The notes: generated from the sequence alone by a model not told the origin. A stretch of 64,000 nt of DNA from Zarea fungicola (GCA_900169235.1 FWCC01000115.1:1-64000); one strand, 5' to 3'; counted from the first letter of the stretch, positions 34,229 to 47,401 are shown. Program-made: numbers and translations.

Positions 34229-37200
34229 ATGGATGAAATGTTGCTGCCTCGAAAGAGGCTAGTCGTCGTCGGCCTCGGCATGGTTGGCATCTCATTCATG
34301 TAAGCCAAAAGAAACAAAGACACGTAGTGACACTTGACAGGTTGATTCTAATGCACTACCAGAGAAAAGATTTTGAAATACGACACAAAAGAGCGCGAAT
34401 ATGATATTACTGTTCTGGGCGAAGAGCCATATCTTGCGTATAACCGTGTTGGCCTCACCAGTTTCTTTGGCCATCGCGAGATACCCAATCTATACCTGAA
34501 CCCTGAAGAATGGGTATGTTTTTGTGGCTCTTTGCCCTTGAAGCCCCCTCTTCCAACTGACAGTTCACTTTCTCGTAGTATGAGTCTAGCAAGATGAGCG
34601 GCCTCATGTGTCACATAAATACCAAGGTTGTCGACATTGACACCGCTTCCAAACATGTCCACTGCGAAACAGGCCAGACCGTCCCCTACGACATCCTCGT
34701 TCTCGCCACCGGCTCCAACGCTGTCCTTCCCCACAACACTCCGGGTCACAACGCCAAAGGTGTATTTGTATATAGAAATATTGACGACCTCGTTCGGCTC
34801 ATTGAGTTTTCCAAGGACAAGAAGGACACGGTGGGGCTTGTCGTTGGTGGTGGACTGCTCGGGCTGGAAGCCGCCAAAGCCATGATGGATCTGGATGTCT
34901 ATGCAAAGGTTGGCCTCGTCGAACGCAATAAATGGGTACTTAGCAGGCAGCTCGACGCCGACGCGGGCGGGATGGTGGTGCGTCAGGTACGCGAGCTCGG
35001 CCTGGACGTCATGCTCAGCAAGCGGGTGCAGCGCATTGACGTCGATACCAATGGCAGCGTCATCGGCGCACTCTTTGAAGATGGCGAGGAAGTGCTGTGT
35101 AGTACAGTCTGCTTCGCCATTGGTATTCGACCGAGAGATGAACTTGCGCGAAATGCGGGCATCGCCTGCGCTTCCTCGAGCGGCGGCGGTATTGTCGTCG
35201 ATGACGGTTTGCAGACGAGCATTACAGACATTTACGCCGTGGGCGAGTGCGCGAGCTGGAAGAGCCAAACTTACGGGCTCATTGCACCTGGTGTAGAAAT
35301 GGCGGACGTGTTAGCATTTAACCTGACGCAGGCTAAACTGCATGCACCGCGGAGCTTCAAGAGACCAGACCTGAGCACCAAGCTCAAACTTCTCGGTGTG
35401 GACGTGGCCAGCTTCGGTGATTTTTTCGCAGATCGCGATGGTCCCCTGCACCTACCACCCAAATATATACGCAGTCTTAAGGCAAACTCTCCAGGGAGCT
35501 TGAGTTCGACAACTAAACCGTCAGCCAACAAAGACCAAACCAAAGTCCTCACCTACAACGACCCGTTCCTCAACATTTACAAAAAATACATATTCACCGC
35601 CGACGGCAAATATCTCCTTGGCGGAATGTTAATCGGCAATACCAACGACTACATAAAACTCGTACCCCTTGTCAAAACTATGAAGGAACTGGACATGCCA
35701 CCCGGGGAGCTCATCATCGGCTCGCAAAAAGCCGGCGACGATGGTGGCGATGACTTGGACGATGACACACAAATCTGCTCCTGTCACAACGTTACCAAAG
35801 GGGATATTGTCGAACAAGTCAAAACAGGCGCATGCAAAGACATAGCCTCCATCAAATCGTGCACAAAGGCTGGCACTGGCTGCGGCGGCTGCATGGGTCT
35901 CGTGACGGGCATCTTCAACAAGACTATGACCTCGATGGGCAACGAGGTGACAAACCACCTGTGCGAACATTTCCACTTCTCACGTGCGGAGCTCTTCACT
36001 ATCATCATGGTGAAGAAACACACGACCTTTGCGCAAGCCTATGCTGACGCTGGGAACAAGACGAACAACGGCGCCAGCAGTGTAGGCTGTGAGCTGTGTA
36101 AGCCCGCCGTCGCCAGCATCTTCGCCTCCCTTTGGAACAAGCACGTCCTAGCTAAATCCAACCACGGCCTACAGGACACAAATGACCGCTATCTCGGCAA
36201 CATTCAGCGCAACGGTACCTACTCGGTCGTGCCCCGCATCCCCGGCGGCGAAATCACGCCGGCAAAGTTGCTCGCCATTGGCCGCGTAGCAGAGAAATAT
36301 TCCTTGTATACCAAAATTACGGGTGGGCAGCGCATCGACCTGTTTGGAGCCCGAAAACAGGATTTGCCCGCGATTTGGGCCGAGCTTGGCGCCGCCGGGC
36401 TAGAATCGGGCCACGCATATGCAAAGTCGCTGCGAACGGTCAAGAGCTGTGTGGGGTCGACATGGTGTCGCTTTGGCATTGGTGATTCGGTCGGGTTGGC
36501 GGTTCGCTTGGAAGAACGGTACAAGAGCATTCGAGCGCCGCATAAGATTAAAGGTGGCGTAAGTGGTTGCGTACGCGAATGCGCAGAGGCTCAAAGCAAA
36601 GAGTAAGTCCAACACTATCAATTTCCGCTTTCAGGACATGGAGGCGTACCCCTTTGTTATGCACAAAAACTACCGACTAACGTTTCGGGTGTTCTTTAGT
36701 TTCGGACTCATTGCCACAGATAAGGGTTTCAACATTTACGTCGCCGGCAACGGCGGCGTCAACCCCAAACATGCCGCCCTCCTCGCCAAGGACGTTCCCC
36801 CAGCGGACGTCATACCTATCCTCGATCGCTATCTCATGCTTTACATCCGTACGGCTGACAAGCTCCAGCGGACTGCCCCCTGGCTCGAGAACCTCCCTGG
36901 CGGTCTAACCTACCTCCAAGACGTTATCCTGGCGGATAAGCTAGGCCTTTGTGCGAGCTTAGAGGCGCAGATGAAGGAGCTCGTGGGCGGCTACTTTGAT
37001 GAGTGGGCGGAGGCGATTGCAAACCCAGAGATTAAGGCGCGCTTTGCACAATTTGACAATGCCAAAGAAGAGGCCCTGGTGGGCGTCGAGGTAGACGTGG
37101 AGAGGGAGCAGCGGTACCCAGTGCATTGGGCGCCGGAATCTGCAAAGGAGGACTTCAAGGCCCTTGGTACCTTGTCTGGCAACACTGCCGCTGCCAATGG

Positions 37201-37873
37201 TCAAGGCGAAGCGGTATCAATAACAGCAACACCAATGTGGTCCAGCACGTCGTGGGAACCTGTCATCGCCGCCTCCCACTTTAACGGCGCAGACGACCTA
37301 CCCAACGGCATATCCGCCACCATTAAACGTGGCGACACACAGCTTGCGTTATGGCGCATCAAGGGTCGCTACTACGCCACGCAGCAAATGTGCCCCCACA
37401 AGCGAGCCTTCATCCTCTCCGACGGTCTCATCGGCCAGTCATCGGCCACGACAAAGACGGGCAGCATCTCTGTCCCCGCAGACAAAGACGGAGAGGCACA
37501 GTCACCGTGGATCTCCTGTCCGCATCACAAGCGCAACTTTGACTTGTCGAGCGGATCGTGCCGCAACGACGAGGCCCTTTCAATTGCCACCTTCGCGGTG
37601 GAGGAGCGCAGCGGTGATGGGATGGTGCATCTGCTTCTGCCGCCTGTAGCGGAGCTGGATGCTACGCTGGGCACGAGCAAGTGGATGGTGCGGAAAGGGG
37701 AGAGCGGCGAGGCACCGCTCGCGGCGCTGGATCGCAAATACCAGCTCGTGGGGAGACGTGGCAGGAAGCCGGGCATGATCGGTGGTGATGTGAGCAGCCT
37801 TGTCACGACAGCGTCGCCGGTGATGATTACGGCAGGAGGAGCTCGTGGGTGTGGTGCTGCGCCAGATTGGTAG
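34229..37873 (+). CDS. niiA: Nitrite reductase [NAD(P)H], siroheme type
   Basis: The enzyme reduces nitrite to ammonium with six electrons from NAD(P)H, in the cytosol. Exons 34229-34299, 34363-34513, 34579-36602 and 36700-37873 give 1139 residues. In order: FAD-binding [11 protein letters not shown] (10-20), the NAD(P)H loop [15 protein letters not shown] (159-173), and a BFD-type [2Fe-2S] domain with CSC at 474-476 and CGGC at 509-512. A second Cys pair (GCELC) follows near 578. The siroheme/[4Fe-4S] ligands are Cys698, Cys704, Cys738 and Cys742. Near the C-terminus is a Rieske-like motif, C980-P-H and C1022-P-H-H. The ATG lies in a CCATGG context. Nitrate reductase and a nitrate transporter are not in the window. 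Confidence 0.96.
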
Positions 37874-38377
37874 GTGGCCTTTGGTTTTTAGATTTTACCT
37901 TGGAGAGTTTCAGGCAGAAAACTTTTGATTTCAAAACGTACCCATCATCTCAGGCCGAAATAATAGCATCAAATCTATGAACCGTGGGCGCGTGTTGTGG
38001 CACATTACTATTGTTATCCTATTTTGAGAGGCAATATTTTGGAAATGAATATATAAACGAGGGGGAATCCACCAATATTAATCATACAAAATCAAGATTG
38101 AAAATCTGAGCCTGACCATAAATTCCATCAACGCCGACATAAAATCTTCACTAGACTGTGAAAATGACTCATAATCTCCTTTTAGAGATTAAAAAAAATC
38201 GTGCTATTTTATGGGCTTCACGGTTTTTATCCGTGGTAAGTAAGTTATGCAAGAAAAATGCAGTCCAGTAAAAGAATGTCTATGATGAGAAAGGGGCATC
38301 GGGTTGTGTAGTACAACATCGTAAAGAGGAATGGGGAGCTGTTGGGGAGACTTGGTGCACTGTGGAATATATATGCA
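37874..38377. other. Intergenic: convergent 3' ends of niiA and the SREBP gene
   Basis: Half a kilobase of AT-rich sequence between the two stop codons. There is a short dyad-like stretch at 38181-38225 around ATAAAA...TTTTAT; otherwise nothing is seen. Confidence 0.5.
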
Positions 38378-41346
38378 TCACTCATTGTCACTTAGACTAC
38401 CATAGCCTGTATCCGTGTCCATGCCTACGAGGCTTTTGGTAATTGCAAGGCAACGCTCGACAACCTTGCTACGGATGTCAGTCTCCAGACCGGAGACCGC
38501 ACCGTTTGGACCGCCGATCCACACGCGGAGTTTGCCCGATAGCTTCTCTAGGGCAGTGTCAATAACATCCGAGTCACCATTCCGTTGGGCCATGACGCGC
38601 TCCAGCAGCATCATTACCGAGGTGAAGCCAAGTAGGGTCATCGCATATGTCATCTCTGGTCGTACCGATGCCTCGATAACCCGAAGACTCTGTGATGGCT
38701 GAACGGTGGCATCTTCGCCTCGAACCAGTTGGCCGATGGCTACTGCACAGCGGAGAGTGAGAAACAAGTCAGGGTTGGAGGCATGGATGCTAGATCCAAC
38801 GATCAGCTTGGACTGGTCGAGGGGGCTGGCGATCTGTTCGGTTCCAAGTAGCTTTAAAGAGGAGGCAATGTTGACGCCACGAGATTCGTCAACGAGAGCA
38901 GCGCAAGCGAGCGAGGCACGCAGCTTGGCCACCGATCCTGGAGGAGCGACAATAAGAGCTGTATCGAGGTCCTCGGTGTTGATCGTCTTTGAGTCGAGGT
39001 TCTCGGAAAGAACATCGTGCAAAATACAGGTGGACCACCAGGCGGCGACAGCGTCCAGCGGTGTGCCAACATGGATGTCATACACGACAGTGTCCATGGC
39101 GTCAATGGCGGGGTCCACATCTTCTGCAGTATCTTTGTTAAATGCGAGATTGTGAGCACGCTTAATCACGGCAGCGGTGAGAACCTCATCGCAATCGCGC
39201 TCAACAAGTGCGGTGATGTGATCGGGGAGCTCATCCTCATGTGGTTTTGTTGGGTCAGCACGGAGCTGAATCAAAATCTGGTTGAGTTGACGAGCCTTAT
39301 TCCATTGGGTCCTTGCCATCTTGGCGGCAATGATGTTGGCTGGAATGAACGGGGTCTGGCCAAGATTCCACAGCAAAACGCGAATGTGCAGCGCCTTAAG
39401 CATGAGCCGCATTGGCGTATCGGGAAGGGTGCCAGAGGCGAGAAGTGTTAGAAGAAGACGTGTGGTGCAGACTTCCACATCACCACCTGCTAACTGTGAG
39501 TCGAGAGCAATGGTCCAAGCCTTGATGCGACCGCTCTCTTCCTCCTGGGTCGAGCCAGTAAGCATCTGGTAACCGTGCCATCCGATAGCATTGCGCAAGC
39601 TGAGTTTGGCAGTCTTAAGAAGTAGGGCAGCGGCCTCAAGGAAGAAGTTGTGCCGTGGGACCCAGACAGTCTGAATAGCGGTGAGCCATGCTTGTCGCCG
39701 AACGTGAATGGGCGACGCCATGGATGGCGCTGCACGCAGTTGACCCGCTCGCTGTTTCTTAGGATTGTTGTCGGATGGCTGGAAGAGCGAAGGAACAAAG
39801 ATCCAGAGGAACACGCCGAGGAATAGCAGAAGTTGAGCTGAGGTATGAACGTGATACCCTTTAATATGCAAATCGAGACCTTTTGCTGCACTGCGGAGCA
39901 GTTGTATAGGGAGTGCAGAGAGGCCACGACCCTCTGGTGTTTCATTGCTGACCTCTTCTTCACGAATAGCTTCGAGAATCATGAGACCGGCAAGAGAGCC
40001 AACCATGAGCTTACCGAAGTAAGGGCTGGCATTGGACCAGGCACCTTGTTGCTGCTGGACATGTTGCTGTTGGATTTGCTGTTGACGGACGACAGCAGGG
40101 TTGCCGGATTGAAACGCTTGTTGTGGAACTGGGTAAGGCTGACCAGCAGCCATTTGGGCGGCTAGAATTCGTCTCATATCGTCGGGGACCTGAATCATAC
40201 CCGTCGGTGGCTCTGCATTCTCCTGCTGAGGCATGGGACTCTGTATAAAGGGCGACTGGCCGTCTTGTGGGAATGACAGCTGTGGTGGTGGCTGGTGAGA
40301 GCTGATGGAGCCGTTCATGGCACCGGCCATGAACAGCTTCTCGAAGGCGGCTATTCTAGCCTGCATGGCACTATTTTCGTCGAGCAGTCTAGTATTCCGC
40401 TTCTCAAGATGACGGATGTACTCCGTAGCCTTGCTTAAGACCTAAAATTGAATGTATATTAGCATTATTGTCGCGCAATCACTTTGAGCGCGAGAGACTG
40501 TACAGTGGCTTTGTTGAGTTTATGGGCTGGCGTGAGACCATGAAGCTCCTCACGGTCATGAGTGGTATCTTCACCACGGGCACTCTTGGACATTATGCGT
40601 AGACTAGGAACGCTGTCTCTCAAAGCAGCAATCTTGTCATTGATGTTTGTCCTGTACCGCTTCTCAATCATGTTGTGAGCCGTCTTCTTGACAGGCTTGT
40701 CATCGTCGTCATCGTCGTCATCCTCTGGCTCAGAAGATACCTTGCGCTTCCTAGACTCGTGCTTGGCCTCTGTGACATCCTCGGGGGAAGAGATGATGCC
40801 AGCCTTTGAGTCGCTCTTGGAGGAAGTAGGACTAGTCTGGTGCAGCGCGTAGCGCGGCAAACCGCCAGGCATGGCAATTTTACGGAGCTTCTCTTCCACC
40901 CCGGGTGCTAATGTGCTTGAATAACGTGGTTGGGTAGCAGGAGCGCGGTTACCAGTGGTTGAGGTACGACTGTCCTCACTGGGAGCAGAGAAGCCGATAG
41001 GATCAGACGTTTCGGCAAAGAGGCTGATGGGATTGATGGCAGTAGTGACGCCGGCTGATTGGGCCGAGGTGGATGCGGCGTCCGGGTTCTCAAAGTCCTG
41101 GAAGGACCAGGCAGCCGGTATGAATTCAGGCTGTGATGTGGAAGCGCTGGGGGTAGTTAGATTGTATGGATCCAGAGAAGAAGTGCCTTGGAAATCCCAG
41201 ACGCTACTGGGGTCAAGCAAGGATTTGGTGATGTCGGTTGCGGCGACTGACGGGTCGGGCGTCGCGCCGGTGGTGGCGAAGACGTCGCTGAATGCCAGGC
41301 TCGCATCATCGAGCGTAAGCTGGCCAGCTTCGTCCTCGGTGGACAT
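38378..41346 (-). CDS. sre1: SREBP-type membrane-bound bHLH transcription factor
   Basis: Fungal SREBPs sense sterol and oxygen: the ER-anchored precursor is cleaved and the bHLH part enters the nucleus to drive ergosterol and hypoxia genes. Two exons, 40483-41346 and 38378-40441, give 975 residues. The N-terminus is acidic and Ser/Thr-rich. The bHLH starts at HNMIEKRYRTNINDKI, with Tyr231 where most bHLH proteins have Arg, the diagnostic SREBP residue. Helix 2 (ATVQSLALKVLSKATEYIRH) spans the intron. An eight-Asp run precedes the bHLH and a Gln-rich stretch precedes the membrane part. Two hydrophobic segments lie near 433-447 and 490-508, followed by the large C-terminal domain of fungal SREBPs. 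Confidence 0.93.
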
Positions 41347-44337
41347 GGTTGGGCGTACGCAAATACAGCCTGTCCCCTGAGGGGTTTGCTTTCTGGTTGA
41401 TGGTTGGTGGTGCGGAGCAGGGAGTCGCTCACAGAAAGCCCCAGTGCTGGTGTAGCTATAGTAGTAGTAGTAGTAGTAGTAGTAGGTAGGCTTGGGCGGG
41501 TTTCGGGCACAAGCTTGCGGTGAGTCTTAGTGGCGTGTCTTCACAGCATGAGGTAGACCAGAGGACTGTAGACTTGCGATATTGAGATAATGGTGAGATG
41601 TCGTTGATGGCGGTTGATGGTCAGTCGCGTGGAGTGATGGTTTGGCGAAATGGGCAGAGTAGGAAATGGCGTCGGGTGACTTTGTCCCGAGTATGGGCCG
41701 ATGAGAGAAGAGCAGAGCAAAGCAGTAAAAAGAGGGGAGCAGTAAATTGAAATGAAGATAGTTAGTTGTAGGAAGAAATTTTTTTCCCTCCCTTGATTCC
41801 CCTGACCTGTCACAGTTGTGTGGCCTTGTGATTGTGAATGAATTGACTTGGGAGCCCCTCTTCAGCTTTCTGGCGGGACGTTTACGTTTCGGTGAAGTAG
41901 GCAAAACGTTTAATGCATATTGTGGCTGTCTCGGTTGTGCCCGTCAGTTGCCCGATGGTGCGAAACGATGGAGAAGAATTGGGGGGAAAAAAAAAAAAAA
42001 CGTCAACACAGCCTGCAGGAACAGATCGGAACTATGGTAGCATGAGTCGAGAGCGAATACTAGCGACGTAGGGTACGGCGTAGCAATTCGATTCAACTGA
42101 AGAGCAGAAAGAGGTATGGCGTATCCGGACAAACCGTAATTAGTAGCTTTGCAAGAAAAAAAGTGTATGCGGGAGAGTTTGGTGGACGATAGCCGTTGGC
42201 GGGTGGAGCTTATAGTACCTACTAAGGTAGCAGTAGCTCGAGGACGCCCCTGCCCGCATCGCCCAGAGCGAGTCTTGCCGTCAGAATACAGTGGCCAATC
42301 CTACAAGAGGCAGGTATCTAGAGAGCAGAGCTGGCAGTGAGCCCATCACTGATCTGCTGCTTGAGTCTCTGATACATTGAGACCCATGCAAGATTTTGTT
42401 GTGGCGAGTCAAACCCAGGTAAAAGTGGCTGCCGTTAGTGGTGTGCGCGCCGCTGTGTCGCTACGGTTTCGCTCCTGAGGCTACTACAGGGAGGAATTGC
42501 TCCCCGCCTCCCACCCCCCCGGTTGCCGGCGAGGATGTATGCCGGAATCGTACGATATTGGACACCCATCAGGCGACGGCTTGGACTAGACTAGCTTATT
42601 ATTATCCCACTAGGCCGCTGTTGGGGGTTATTGAATGGGGCCAAAGCTTGGGGCGGTTTCAACATGTGGCTGCACTGACTGACTGGACGCTGGTTTTACT
42701 GTTACAGTAACTATTGGCTTTCTGCACTGCATCGCACCGCATCGCACCGCAGTGAATGGCGCAGCCTCATGTCATTTCCAAGGAACGCACAGCTGGGCGA
42801 TAATAAGTCGTCGCAGTCCGTTTCAGCGCTGTGACGTTGTTTTGCAGACCAGTAAGCAACCTCAGGTCTTGGCACACAAGCCACAGTCTAAAAACTCTTA
42901 CCAGCGAGAATATTGCAGTTGTGCAAATTACCTGTGCCCTAACACCCATACTGAATACCTTTGCTGACTACAATTAGCTGCCTAGTTAAAGCAAGACTAC
43001 CTACGCCAGTCGCAGTTTAGAGTTTTCCCTCTTCATCCGTGGATGCCAATTACGCCATGCTGTGCAGTTCCAATTTTCAAATCCCTTGGCCCCCTTCACT
43101 GCGTCTGGCTGCCATTGTTTGCCTTGGATGCTTTGGACCGAGTCTAGCCCAAGCCACCTACCCGCCAGGCAACGCCTTCTATTGATCCTATTACTGTCCC
43201 AAATTTGACATGTCAAATTTCTGCCGGGGTTCATCATACAGAACTCGGCCAGCTTCCAATGTAACATTCCCTGCACCATTCCTGTCTTCTTTCTTCTTAT
43301 TCCCGTCCTTTTCTTCTTCTTGATACCCTGTGCATCTCGAGTCTTTTTACAACACTGATTTTTGCTGCAATGCTTTACCTTAGAATAGCATCCTATCGCT
43401 ATCCGCTGCATCTACTCCTCGACGGGCTCGTAACCAGCAAGCGAATAATCGTAGCATTGCCCCCTATCCAATTGCTAAATCGAGTCTTCCCGGAGATATG
43501 AAAGTGTTGTAACAACTCCCGGGGCTTTTAAATGTTGCAACGTCGAACTCTTATTGCGGCTCTGGAATCTTCGTTCCGGATTTCTTGACCCACACCACAG
43601 CCCTATTCTATTCATCTAATGGCAACTACGGAGAACATCGTACAAGATCTCGGCAGCCTCCATTGTTTCATCTCGAACATTGAGATTCTGTCGTCGATGT
43701 ATACTGATACCATCGTCTTGCATCCTTCTCATTGATATGCGAAGACTTTGTTCGAAGCATTACCCGCCTCCGCAGCACTCTCAGGGCAACTTCACGGTCT
43801 GCAGCTATAGTGTGCCGCTGCCCAGCCCTGGAAGAAGTGTCATTCCTTAATGGTCAGTTGTATATTGAATGGCGTCATGCTGCAGGGGGTTTTTCCACCC
43901 AAGACCGTGGATCCCGGGGCTTTCAGACAAACAGCAGAGGTTGAAGTTTCCTTCCTTGTTCGCCGGAACATACTTATTCACGACAGCTTTACTGTTATTG
44001 CTTTAGTAAATCAGGTCATATTGTGTAAACGATTTTCATTTAATTGACAACGGAAAAGGGAATAAACAGCAGTCATGGCGACATGAACTTGGTGTTAACA
44101 GCCATCCAGTGGTCCAACCTGCAAGATATCTAAGAAATAGTCCCCCGTCCACGACTTCAAAAGCATCCGCGGATATGCAGTAGAAAAAAAAAATCGAGCC
44201 AAGCCAGTAGACCGACATATAGATATTGAAGTATAATAAGGGATAGAAAAAAAAAGAATAAAGAAACTCGGTGGCGGCCAGTCAACCGAAGCAAAGATAC
44301 CATTTCTGAAGCAGCATTTGTTTCGAGTCCCATTACT
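41347..44337. other. Intergenic: SREBP-gene promoter and downstream region of the membrane-protein gene
   Basis: Three kilobases with no supported gene. The first 200 bases are the leader of the SREBP gene and contain a trinucleotide repeat (41461-41484). There is a run of 14 A at 41987-42000 and a CGCACCGCATCG-like direct repeat near 42730. Open frames are short and unlike any family. Confidence 0.5.
41461..41484 (+). repeat. (GTA)8 microsatellite in the SREBP gene leader
   Basis: Eight perfect GTA units lie 115 bases upstream of the SREBP ATG, so the probable 5' UTR carries (TAC)8 in the sense direction. Such a repeat can vary in length between strains. Confidence 0.95.
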
Positions 44338-45858
44338 TTACCAAATATCATCTGCACTTCGCACCATTTCCACAGTCGGAGTCTTGGGTACCATTTTTTT
44401 CATTCTCTTTCTGTCCTCTTTTGTTACAAGAGATGGCGTGATGGGTACGCACGGCGTGTATGGCTGGTACGGTGAGTATGGCACCGCGCCGGCTGTGTAT
44501 GGAGTTTGTCCACCACCAGGCGACAGCGGACCACGACGCTCAAACACCGTTTGCTTGGTCGTGTGTACAGCAGCAGATGGGGAGCTCAGCGATGGCTCGT
44601 AGGCACGCAGCGGTAACGCTCCTCCTGTCCGAACAGCGGTCGGTGCGTTGGCCCTCTGGAATCGAGCACCCGGCCTAGGTGACAGCGGCAGCGTACCAAA
44701 TGTCGCCCCTGGCTTGGGTGATGATGGGAGTCCAAGCAGTGGTGCCTGTGAGTGCTCGGAAACAGCGGATTCGGGATCGACCTCCGTTGGTGTTTGCGAC
44801 ATGTCCTTTGCGGTGCTTATCTGTGCCAACTGAGTGGTAAGACGCCCGTCAATGCTCATGGTGCTCTCCGGCGACCTGTCTGGTGTGAGTGGAAGGGTGA
44901 CGCCGCTCGACCGGGCCTGTCCAATAAATGGATTCTGGTCTGTCGGGATTGGAGGTGGTGCTGCGGGGGCATACTGCCTGGGTGGGATAGCATTCATTTC
45001 CTGGTCACTGTGGCGGGGGAAAGTAGCCGTCTGGGGTGTCATGATCGGTGATGAAATGTTGATACCCTTTGGCTTACTCTTGCGTGGGGATCGCAGGCCC
45101 GAGAAGAATGAAGAGGCCCGGGACTTGGACTTCTCTTCATGTCCAGCATTTAAGTTGAGGCTCGTTGGCTTGCTCTTCTTAGACACCGTGCTGCCACGGC
45201 CACTGGCGGCGGGTGGCCCGATCACAGGTGACTCGAGAATGATGCCCTTTTCCTTGGCTGCCTCATGCTCCATGACATGCTTGTACATGTCTTCCAGCTG
45301 ATTTTGCGCCATTTCACGGTCTGCCGCAACAACGGATTGATCGACTAGAGGGTCAACACCTGGTACGGTGGTTGTTGCTGGAGATATGGGTGGGTGGATG
45401 TAAGGTGTGCCGTTAAAAACGCTTCTGGTCGGCGATTTGTACGAAAAATTAGGAACCTGTCCCTCGGTAAATTTACCAGCCAGCGGGAAGCTGTTGGTGT
45501 TTGTCGCGAAGAGTGGGCTGTGAATCTGCTCAAAGGCGGCAGCGTAAGCTTCGGCTTCGTCCTGGTCCTCGGCAAGAAGATGTTCGCGGCGTTTCTTGGC
45601 GAGTGAGAGTAGTCCGATAGCGACAAAAATAAGGCTTACTGCGTAAGCTCCGACAATGGCACCAATCTCAATGGGAAGGTATTTTCGGTTGCGGACGGCG
45701 TGGCCAGAAAATGGAGGTCCGTCTTGGGGAGCAGGCGCCGGCGCAAAGTAGTTGTAGTGAAGGTCGGCGATGATGCTAGCTTGGGAGAGAGAGAACAACG
45801 CCGAATAAACCAGCAGCGTTTGCGAAGAGGGGTGAAGTGTTAGTAGCCCAGAGAGCAT
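44338..45858 (-). CDS. Uncharacterised single-pass membrane protein with long disordered tail
   Basis: I do not recognise this gene. It is a single exon of 506 residues. Residues 1-30 are hydrophobic, like a signal peptide, followed by a short Pro/Ala-rich outer segment. One membrane span lies at about 65-87 (EIGAIVGAYAVSLIFVAIGL) with a basic stop-transfer KKRR after it. The rest, about 415 residues, is Pro/Ser/Thr-rich and probably cytosolic. It has several S/T-P phosphosite-like motifs, a basic patch (SPRKSKPKGINISSP) and a near-repeat of the form SPKPGATF / SPRPGARF. A charged C-terminal motif, KEDRKRMKKMVPKTP then EMVRSADDIW, looks conserved. The topology suggests a plasma-membrane or cell-wall sensor, but this is only a guess. 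Confidence 0.75.
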   Translation of the reverse strand: MLSGLLTLHPSSQTLLVYSALFSLSQASIIADLHYNYFAPAPAPQDGPPFSGHAVRNRKYLPIEIGAIVGAYAVSLIFVAIGLLSLAKKRREHLLAEDQDEAEAYAAAFEQIHSPLFATNTNSFPLAGKFTEGQVPNFSYKSPTRSVFNGTPYIHPPISPATTTVPGVDPLVDQSVVAADREMAQNQLEDMYKHVMEHEAAKEKGIILESPVIGPPAASGRGSTVSKKSKPTSLNLNAGHEEKSKSRASSFFSGLRSPRKSKPKGINISSPIMTPQTATFPRHSDQEMNAIPPRQYAPAAPPPIPTDQNPFIGQARSSGVTLPLTPDRSPESTMSIDGRLTTQLAQISTAKDMSQTPTEVDPESAVSEHSQAPLLGLPSSPKPGATFGTLPLSPRPGARFQRANAPTAVRTGGALPLRAYEPSLSSPSAAVHTTKQTVFERRGPLSPGGGQTPYTAGAVPYSPYQPYTPCVPITPSLVTKEDRKRMKKMVPKTPTVEMVRSADDIW

Positions 45859-47401
45859 GGTCGAGAGAAGCTGCGGGAGGGCGAGAACGGCAGCTTCTGG
45901 TCCTTAAGAGGAGGCGATCGCGGGATCCTGAAACCTCCTGATGTTAATCATCCAAAACGTATATGGATGGAGAAAAGCAAACACGGAGAAGACGAGCGAG
46001 GATGTGAAATGCAGGGGAATCGGGGGGGAATATACGAAGCACGAATTTGCAAGGTTGGTGATACTCCGGCAAGTATGTGTTGCAGTTAGCGCTGAGGGGG
46101 TGTTTAGATGTCACCCTTCGCTGCCCTCTGCCGTCCGGAAGAAGAGGATAATCATTGCTGCTGTTTTGTGCCAGACCAAAAGCAGGTGGCGTAACATGGG
46201 TTGAATGGTAAGGTGATGGGCGTTGGTGGAGGAGGGGCCGTGGGTGCAGACACTACGGCCCTGGCATCGTTCTGGTTGGACGAAGCTGGTGTTGAGGGCA
46301 GTTAAAGGCAGGGATTTAAGCGCCGGGCTCAGATGGCTTCACAGGACTAACACTGACTTTGGGGGTCCTGGCAGTGTTGATTGGACAGTGCAGGTCTCTA
46401 GCTCGGGGCACTAACAGTGCCGGCCGCCCCACTACGACCATCGAACAAGTTCTGCACCTCACCTCAAGAGGGGCTTGTCCGCTCAAATCGACAATCGGGA
46501 AGCACCTTGGCACCTTTTTGCCGTAGTTTTTGTCATGCCAGTTCCTTTTTTTAGGGTAAAAGGTCATCAAGGGTCCCAAACTTTCCCCCCCAGTGCTCTT
46601 GATTGATTGAAAATGCGGCAGGGTCATCAAGTTGTCACATATTTGTACCAATAGCATAGCACCTGTAAAATGCCGACTGGATGACATGATGCCGATGTGT
46701 GATACAGGCTGGTTTGGTATTAGTGCAAGGATCGTCATCATCGCTGTCACCGCTCCTGACCAACCAGACAGGCTTAAAGACGAGTAAAGAAGAGTTTTGT
46801 CTTTGCGTGCCGGCTGTCTCGTAGAGTCAAGTATCTAGAACCTGTATCGATAGTGTAGGCAGTCGCTAAAAGGGGGCAAAAAAAGGCAAGCTCTATTACA
46901 TTAGTAGGCACCCTGTTAGAATTGCGCCGCAACTGAGGTGTTCGAGGTAGTAAATATTTCTTTTATTTCTTTTATTTCTTGTCTTTCTCCTTCTCGTCAC
47001 CCACCACACTGTTCGGGTCCTGGTGGATTCCTTTCAAGCTTGCCTGACCACCTCAGACTACTATGGACCATAACTGCATACCATCTTAGGACACTTAATC
47101 TCGCAAAATTTCCAGCCACATGTAATAGAATCAGAATCCTGAGAAATTACAGTCTTTCGTTCATTAAATCCCAATGGCATCGCAGTGCCCCGTCTTGACT
47201 ATCCGTGCCGCTGTTTTGTCACGTGATCTGGCGACGTGAAGAAATGTAGCTCGCGTCAGCCGTCTCGCGTCGTGCCAAACTGGCAAGCGACGCAGGAAAG
47301 CAAGTCGCTGAAAAGGACAAAAATTCTATGCTCCTGAATCGGTAGCTGCTCAATTCTTGATTCCACGTTCGTCGATTTTCAAACTCAATGCCACCAAAAT
47401 C
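45859..47401. other. Divergent promoter region between the membrane-protein gene and the helicase gene
   Basis: The 1.5 kb holds both promoters. A 140-codon minus-strand frame at 46319-46740 starts with ATG but lacks family resemblance and is not annotated. Two short upstream frames precede the helicase start, at 47328-47345 and 47388-47444. A CACGTG-like CACGTGATC lies at 47220. Confidence 0.5.

Noticed and set aside
46319..46740. 140-codon minus-strand frame in the helicase promoter region
   Set aside because: It starts with ATG but shows no domain, signal peptide or family motif, and lies in a divergent promoter.
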